Below are positions 42,935 through 46,832 of a stretch of DNA of 46,832 nucleotides, piece after piece. This DNA comes from Bacillota bacterium. GTDB taxonomy: Bacteria; Bacillota; Clostridia; Lachnospirales; CAG-274. Position 1 is the first letter of the stretch; each line of letters begins with the position of its first letter. The notes under the pieces were generated by a model that was given only the letters and a program-made list of their open reading frames with translations, was not told the DNA's origin and did no database searches. A program made the translations under genes and the position numbers. The stretch covers positions 1 through 46,832 of the forward strand of contig JAFYGI010000044.1 of the NCBI GenBank assembly GCA_017543265.1, read 5' to 3'.

Positions 42935-42983
42935 TAGAGGCCATTTAAAAGTGTTTAAAAAACAAAATAAAAAAACATTAATC

Positions 42984-43012
42984 AAAAAAGGATGCCCCTT
43001 TGCGGGACATCC
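42984..43012 (-). terminator. Terminator of the WG-repeat lipoprotein gene
   Basis: Minus strand: stem GGATGTCCC/GGGGCATCC (one G-U pair) with a GCAAA loop, then six T. Confidence 0.85.
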
Positions 43013-43023
43013 CATAATGTTAT

Positions 43024-44142
43024 TTATTTAAGAAAATATACGCCGTCTGCATCCATAACGCCCATGTGGTCCTGAGCGGGTGCATCTACGCCCGCAATGG
43101 CCTTTGCATACTGGATAACTATTGTTGTGCCGCCGTCGGAGAAGGTATCGGCAAAGTCAAAATCGTTTTCGATGACCTCTGTACCCGTTTTGTCGATAAA
43201 CAGATAATCGTCCTTGATATTGACTACCGCAATGCCGTTTTTCGCAAACTCGGTAGCAAAGTCGTACTGCGGCTCTATGACATATTCGCCCTTTTCGTCG
43301 ATATATCCCCACTTGTAGCCCGTTCTTACTGCGGCAAGACCGTTGCCCGCAAAGCTTGTGGCATTTTCATACTCCGCATCAATGGCCTTTTCGCCCTTGT
43401 CGTTTATGTAATAATACTTGCCGTCCTTTTCGACACAGGCAAGACCGTTGTCGGTGAAATCCCATGCAGCCTCGTATACGGGCTCTATCACAAACTCGCC
43501 CGTTTTGTCGATATAGCCGTATAAGCCGTCCTGTACCGCACAGGCAAGGTCGTTGTTTGAGAAATTATACGCAATATCAAATTTGGGCTCTATCACAAAG
43601 GCACCCTTGTTGTCGATAAAGCCGTACTTGCCGTCCTTTTCGACACAGGCAAGGCCGTTGCCCGTAAAGTCCCACGCAACATCAAACTGCGGCTCTATAA
43701 CATACTTGCCCGTTATGTCGATGTAGCCGTACTTGCCGTCAACAAGCACATAGGTAAGGCCGTTTGACGCAAACACGCCCGCCTCCGCATACTGCGGCCT
43801 TATCATCATTTTACCCTCGGAATCGATAAAGCCCACAAGTCCGTCCTTTTTGACCTGTGCAACACCGTAATCGGAAAAACCCCTTACATCGTCGTAGGCA
43901 GCATCTATGACCTTTTCGCCTGCGGCATTTTTAAAGCCGACACACTGTTTAAGGTCGTCAACATAACCCCTGTACTCCAAAAACGCCTTGTCCTCGGGTA
44001 CGGTATAATCCGCATTTTCCTCCGACACCTGTGGCGGTGCGGCGGGGTTCGGCCCGTCTATCGAGGGTGATGCAGGTGAACAGCCCGCTGCTAAAGCGGC
44101 TATCATCAGCATCGCTGCGGTTTTGCAAAAACACGCTTTCAT
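43024..44142 (-). CDS. WG-repeat lipoprotein
   Basis: A 372-aa lipoprotein: signal peptide with lipobox LAAGC (Cys at 21), a short Pro-rich spacer, then about eight WG-type repeats (PF14903-like). The repeat core is x-G-[YF]-I-D-x-x-G-x-[FY]-V-I-E-P-x-[FY], seen as YIDITGKYVIEPQFD, FIDNKGAFVIEPKFD and so on, each about 38 aa with NGLACV-type segments between. Such proteins are surface exposed in many Clostridia, and their function is not known. It has a strong AGGAGG site and is a single-gene unit with promoter and terminator. Confidence 0.88.
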   Translation of the reverse strand: MKACFCKTAAMLMIAALAAGCSPASPSIDGPNPAAPPQVSEENADYTVPEDKAFLEYRGYVDDLKQCVGFKNAAGEKVIDAAYDDVRGFSDYGVAQVKKDGLVGFIDSEGKMMIRPQYAEAGVFASNGLTYVLVDGKYGYIDITGKYVIEPQFDVAWDFTGNGLACVEKDGKYGFIDNKGAFVIEPKFDIAYNFSNNDLACAVQDGLYGYIDKTGEFVIEPVYEAAWDFTDNGLACVEKDGKYYYINDKGEKAIDAEYENATSFAGNGLAAVRTGYKWGYIDEKGEYVIEPQYDFATEFAKNGIAVVNIKDDYLFIDKTGTEVIENDFDFADTFSDGGTTIVIQYAKAIAGVDAPAQDHMGVMDADGVYFLK

Positions 44143-44222
44143 AATAATATCTCCTCCTTTTTGTATCGTTTGTACCGATAGGGTCTGCGAAATTTGTCAT
44201 TTTTCAAAGACCCTCTGATATA

Positions 44223-44251
44223 ATAATAACTCATCACGATTTTTTCGTCAA
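44223..44251 (-). promoter_or_regulatory. Promoter of the WG-repeat lipoprotein gene
   Basis: Minus strand: TTGACG (44251-44246), 17-bp spacer, TATTAT (44228-44223). Confidence 0.82.
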
Positions 44252-44279
44252 TGATTTTTTGAACGATTTGAAAATTTCG

Positions 44280-44636
44280 ATCTGCGGCGCAGGGGCTTGT
44301 GCGGATCCGGCCGCACCGCATTAGTACCCAAACCTTCGTAACAGAGAAACCCCTCAGTCAGCCGTAATTATATTTTTCACTTATGCCAAGGAATTAACAG
44401 CTGCCGGCTCCCCTGAACAAAGGGGAGCCTACGCTTACTGATTTGTGTGATGTAACATAGCGCCGCAGGCTTAGATCCGCAGTACGGGCTTTGCCCGTGC
44501 GAGGAGCAAAACTTGTTTTTGCTTCAGATAGTCAGACAAGTGTCGCAGCGAAGCAAGGCACGCAGACTGACTGCAACCCGGCGAAAAACCTGTTTTTCGC
44601 CACGAGGGCGCAGCCCGATCATTTCAAAACTTTAAA
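44280..44636. repeat. Composite noncoding repeat region
   Basis: About 350 nt with no credible gene, lying between divergent promoters. It contains a series of palindromes: GGCTCCCCT/AGGGGAGCC (44406-44429), ACGGGC/GCCCGT (about 44483-44498), AGCAAAA..TTTTTGCT (44505-44523), and the 22-bp palindrome at 44580-44601. The CCCTCAGTCAGCC-type start and the GGCTCCCC hairpin resemble interspersed repeats common in gut Clostridia (recalled similarity, not a search). Confidence 0.65.
44580..44601. repeat. 22-bp dispersed palindrome, copy 2
   Basis: Identical to 201-222: arms GGCGAAAAA and TTTTTCGCC around CCTG. Here no T-run follows, so it is not a terminator in this place. Confidence 0.8.
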
Positions 44637-44637
44637 C

Positions 44638-44666
44638 TTGAAAAAACCTCATCTGTAATATATAAT
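44638..44666 (+). promoter_or_regulatory. Promoter of the M23 peptidase gene
   Basis: TTGAAA (44638-44643), 17 bp, TATAAT (44661-44666). Transcription should begin near 44673, which rules out the in-frame ATG at 44672 as the start. Confidence 0.85.
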
Positions 44667-44704
44667 AGAGTATGTACGATACAACATCGGAAGAAGGAGA
44701 GACT

Positions 44705-46117
44705 ATGAAAGATACGAAAAACCAAAGCGGCAGCAGAAAAAATCATCTGATAAGCCTTGTACTGCTGCTGATACTTGCGGCTGCGGCCTTTGTATTTGTG
44801 AAACCCGTGTTTTTTACCGACACCCGTGCAATACTTGTGGACGGCAAGCGTTTTGCCTTTATCCGTGCCAAAACAATGACCACGGAGGAGTTTAATCTTT
44901 TGCTGCAGGCAAAGCTGAAAGAGCGCTACGGCAAAAATGTGGAGATAAACGAAAAGGTGGAGCTTAAACCGTCACACGCCACCAAAAAAAGCATATCCGA
45001 AAATGTGGATGTGGTCATAGCCGACCTTTGCGATGTACTCAGCGTAAAGGGCGAATGCGGCGCAATAATGATAAACGGCAAGCGTACTGCGGTATTAAAA
45101 AACACGTTTGAGGCCGAGCAGGTACTGAAAGATGTGCTGTCGCATTACACGCCCGATGTTGGCAAGGGTGACGAGGACAAGGTAATAGGCGTTGAATTTA
45201 CCGACGATGTATCGGTGGAGCCGTACTACACCGACGACGATGCCGTACTCAGCACCGTACAGGCATACGAGCTGATGACGCAGACCAAGGAGTCCACATA
45301 CGACTATGTTGTAAAGGCGGGCGACAGCTTTAACGCCATTGCAAACAAGTTTTCCATAACGGAGGACGACCTGCTTGCGCTTAATCCCGATATAACCGAA
45401 CAAACAAAGACACTTTTGCAGATAGGCCAGAAAATAAAGGTCACGACACAGGTGCCCGTATACGGCATAAGTACCGTTATGCGTGAGACCGTGGAGGAAA
45501 CGATACCCATACCCGAGGAGGAAATAGAAAACCTTAAGCAGTACAAGACCTACAAGCAGATAATATCCGAGGGCAGCGAGGGCAAAAAGCTGGCAGCCTA
45601 CAAGGTCTACTACGAAAACGGCATAGAGGTACGCCGTGAGCCCGACCCCGAAAACGATGTTATCGAGACAGAGGCCGTACCGCGCAAGGTGGAGGTCGGC
45701 GTACTGGACAAGTCCGCGGATGTGCGGGCGGCAACGGGCAATTTTCAGTATCCCGTGCATGAGGATGCGTATTTTTCCTCGCCTTTCGGCAACCGCAACT
45801 ACGGCAGCGGCAGACATTTCGGTATTGATATAGCAGCACCCGCGGGCACGCCCGTATTTGCCTCGGACGGGGGCAGAGTGATACAGGCAGGCTGGAACGG
45901 CGGCGGATACGGCAACTGGGTCGTAATAGACCACGAAAACGGGTTTAAAAGCGTTTATGCGCACAATTCCGCCGTTATAGTACATACGGGACAGCACGTC
46001 CATCAGGGTCAGCTGTTGGCGCTGGTAGGCAGCACGGGCGATTCCACGGGAAATCACCTTCACTTTGAGATAAGGGTAAACAACAAGCCGCAGGATCCGC
46101 TGACCCTGCTGGCATAA
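44705..46117 (+). CDS. LysM/G5/M23 peptidoglycan peptidase
   Basis: A 470-aa membrane-attached protein. A single membrane segment at about 14-35 anchors it. Residues 40-195 are an unassigned domain. LysM is at about 201-246 (YVVKAGDSFNAIANKFSI), which binds peptidoglycan. A G5-like domain is at about 253-333. The M23 metallopeptidase is at about 355-465, with zinc ligands H371 and D375 (HFGIDIA) and H453 (HLHFEIR), and H420 and H451 as active-site histidines. It should cut peptide cross-bridges during growth or division. The start is ATG 44705, just after AAGGAGAG and downstream of the promoter. Confidence 0.92.
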   Translation: MKDTKNQSGSRKNHLISLVLLLILAAAAFVFVKPVFFTDTRAILVDGKRFAFIRAKTMTTEEFNLLLQAKLKERYGKNVEINEKVELKPSHATKKSISENVDVVIADLCDVLSVKGECGAIMINGKRTAVLKNTFEAEQVLKDVLSHYTPDVGKGDEDKVIGVEFTDDVSVEPYYTDDDAVLSTVQAYELMTQTKESTYDYVVKAGDSFNAIANKFSITEDDLLALNPDITEQTKTLLQIGQKIKVTTQVPVYGISTVMRETVEETIPIPEEEIENLKQYKTYKQIISEGSEGKKLAAYKVYYENGIEVRREPDPENDVIETEAVPRKVEVGVLDKSADVRAATGNFQYPVHEDAYFSSPFGNRNYGSGRHFGIDIAAPAGTPVFASDGGRVIQAGWNGGGYGNWVVIDHENGFKSVYAHNSAVIVHTGQHVHQGQLLALVGSTGDSTGNHLHFEIRVNNKPQDPLTLLA

Positions 46118-46272
46118 AAAGGCCAAGGTATGCGGGCAACTGCCCGCTCCTCGGCGAAATTCGATTCCGCCTGCGGATAAAGATCTGTGATGCAGATAAT
46201 GTTAAAATAAATAATTAAGAGACTTATATTTATAAAAAGAAGCGAGAACATAGTTATTTCACATCTTTGCAT

Positions 46273-46305
46273 AAAAAAACGCCTGCGCAATGCAGGCGTA
46301 TTTTT
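46273..46305 (-). terminator. Terminator of secG
   Basis: Minus strand: 8-bp stem ACGCCTGC/GCAGGCGT with a 5-nt loop, followed by a T-run. The 150 nt between it and the M23 stop hold only a GC hairpin (GCGGGCA/TGCCCGC) without a T-run. Confidence 0.88.
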
Positions 46306-46550
46306 TAACCTAAAAACTTGATGCCGAGTATAAGAACGAACAGTATACCCGCGATAATTTTTGTATATTTGTTAAGCTGACCCTCAAGCGAGCGTCCCTT
46401 ATTCTTGTCCCAGTAAGCGTTGCCGCCGCCCATGCCGCTGATAGCGCCTGTAAGGCCGGAAGCATTTTTGCTCTGCATAAGTATAACGCCGACAAGTACA
46501 ACACATAAAACCAATATGATAGCCGAAACGATGATGTAACCGATACTCAT
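46305..46550 (-). CDS. secG: Protein translocase subunit SecG
   Basis: An 81-aa SecYEG subunit with two membrane segments (about 3-23 and 60-79) separated by the conserved MQSKNASGLTGAISGMGGG loop. The start is ATG 46550 with CAGGAGG upstream. The open frame runs a further 37 codons, but only across antisense tRNA-Gly sequence. It lies 53 nt downstream of tRNA-Gly and is probably co-transcribed with, or read through from, the tRNA group. Confidence 0.94.
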   Translation of the reverse strand: MSIGYIIVSAIILVLCVVLVGVILMQSKNASGLTGAISGMGGGNAYWDKNKGRSLEGQLNKYTKIIAGILFVLILGIKFLG

Positions 46551-46603
46551 AACAAATCCTCCTGAAATAGTATATATCCTGAAACGTTTTTTATATAATA
46601 AAA

Positions 46604-46675
46604 AGCGCGAGACGGGATTCGAACCCGCGACCCTCGCCTTGGCAAGGCGATGCTCTACCACTGAGCCACTCGCGC
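46604..46675 (-). tRNA. tRNA-Gly (GCC anticodon)
   Basis: Acceptor GCGCGAG pairs with CTCGCGC; discriminator U. Anticodon loop TTGCCAA gives GCC. T loop TTCGAAT. It lies 20 nt downstream of the next tRNA-Gly. Confidence 0.95.
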
Positions 46676-46695
46676 ATAAAAACTTAAATAAGTAC

Positions 46696-46767
46696 AGCGG
46701 GTGATGGGAGTCGAACCCACGTCCTCAGCTTGGAAGGCTGATGTACTAGCCGTTGTACCACACCCGC
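46696..46767 (-). tRNA. tRNA-Gly (TCC anticodon)
   Basis: Acceptor GCGGGTG pairs with CACCCGC; discriminator U. Anticodon stem TCAGC/GCTGA with loop CTTCCAA gives TCC. T loop TTCGACT. Confidence 0.95.
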
Positions 46768-46779
46768 AGGGGTAAGGTA

Positions 46780-46832
46780 TGCCCAGAGACGGAATCGAAC
46801 CGCCGACACGAGGATTTTCAGTCCTCTGCTCT
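46780..46832 (-). tRNA. tRNA-Phe (GAA anticodon), cut by the window edge
   Basis: The 3' three quarters are present. The anticodon stem GAGGA/TCCTC encloses loop CTGAAAA, giving GAA. The T arm carries TTCGATT, the acceptor 3' strand is TCTGGGC, and the discriminator is A at 46780. The 5' acceptor strand lies outside the window. Confidence 0.92.

Noticed and set aside
44672..44704. Earlier ATG for the M23 peptidase
   Set aside because: It coincides with the predicted transcription start and has no ribosome site. The ATG at 44705 follows AAGGAGAG.
45095..46126. 343-codon minus-strand open frame
   Set aside because: It is antisense to the well-supported M23 peptidase gene and has no recognisable motif or ribosome site.
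46551..46661. N-terminal extension of secG
   Set aside because: The extra codons run antisense through tRNA-Gly. The CAGGAGG site is just before 46550.

Overview
The window looks like chromosome of a Clostridia-class Firmicute (Bacillota), probably a plant-polysaccharide degrader of the gut or rumen type. The evidence is a murA-ftsQ-ftsZ division cluster, AddB, an MsmX-type sugar ABC ATPase, S-layer homology (SLH) anchoring, dockerin-bearing enzymes with Thr/Glu-rich linkers, strong AGGAGG ribosome sites and sigma-A-type promoters with 17-bp spacers. The genus cannot be fixed from the sequence alone. Most of the window is ordinary core genome. I see no phage, transposase or CRISPR array.  Layout. 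1-250: tRNA-Trp with promoter and terminator. 244-6470 (minus): a secreted phosphodiester-glycosidase-like protein, then ftsZ, ftsQ and murA. 6589-8756 (plus): a short YitT-type membrane protein and an orphan msmX-like ATPase. 8833-12198 (minus): a large SLH protein with a cohesin-like module. 12377-15607 (minus): PHP phosphoesterase, yerC-like regulator and pcrA, coupled by overlaps. 15804-20400 (minus): six anaerobic cobalamin genes (cbiL-F-G-H-J-C) directly downstream of a tRNA-Asn/Glu/Cys group. 20876-24190 (minus): addB. 24381-27424 (plus): folC-folE-HD-folP, followed after 4 nt by a GH5 endoglucanase with a C-terminal dockerin-like pair. 29139: tRNA-Ser. 29392-41189 (minus): a carbohydrate island with a 1723-aa dockerin protein, a dockerin-CE12 esterase, an orphan trpB2, a CBM2-like/GH5 enzyme and a cytoplasmic CE12 esterase. 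41455-42871 (minus): DUF4956 and VTC polyphosphate-polymerase-like pair. 43024-44142 (minus): WG-repeat lipoprotein. 44143-44704: repeat-rich noncoding DNA. 44705-46117 (plus): LysM/G5/M23 cell-wall peptidase. 46305-46832 (minus): secG behind tRNA-Gly, tRNA-Gly and a partial tRNA-Phe.  How it may work together. The most interesting reading is a dispersed, minimal cellulosome-like surface system. One SLH protein carries a single cohesin-like module. Three other secreted proteins within about 28 kb carry dockerin-like paired F-hand motifs: a GH5, a CE12 esterase and a very large cysteine-ladder protein. The SLH protein and the dockerin-CE12 share the same Thr/Glu linker style. The enzymes point to beta-glucan and acetylated pectin. 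Pairing between these modules is inference. Other points are a 31-bp tandem duplication that copies the promoter of the dockerin-CE12 gene, a cobalamin operon with no visible riboswitch or promoter of its own, and an HD-domain protein embedded in the folate operon.
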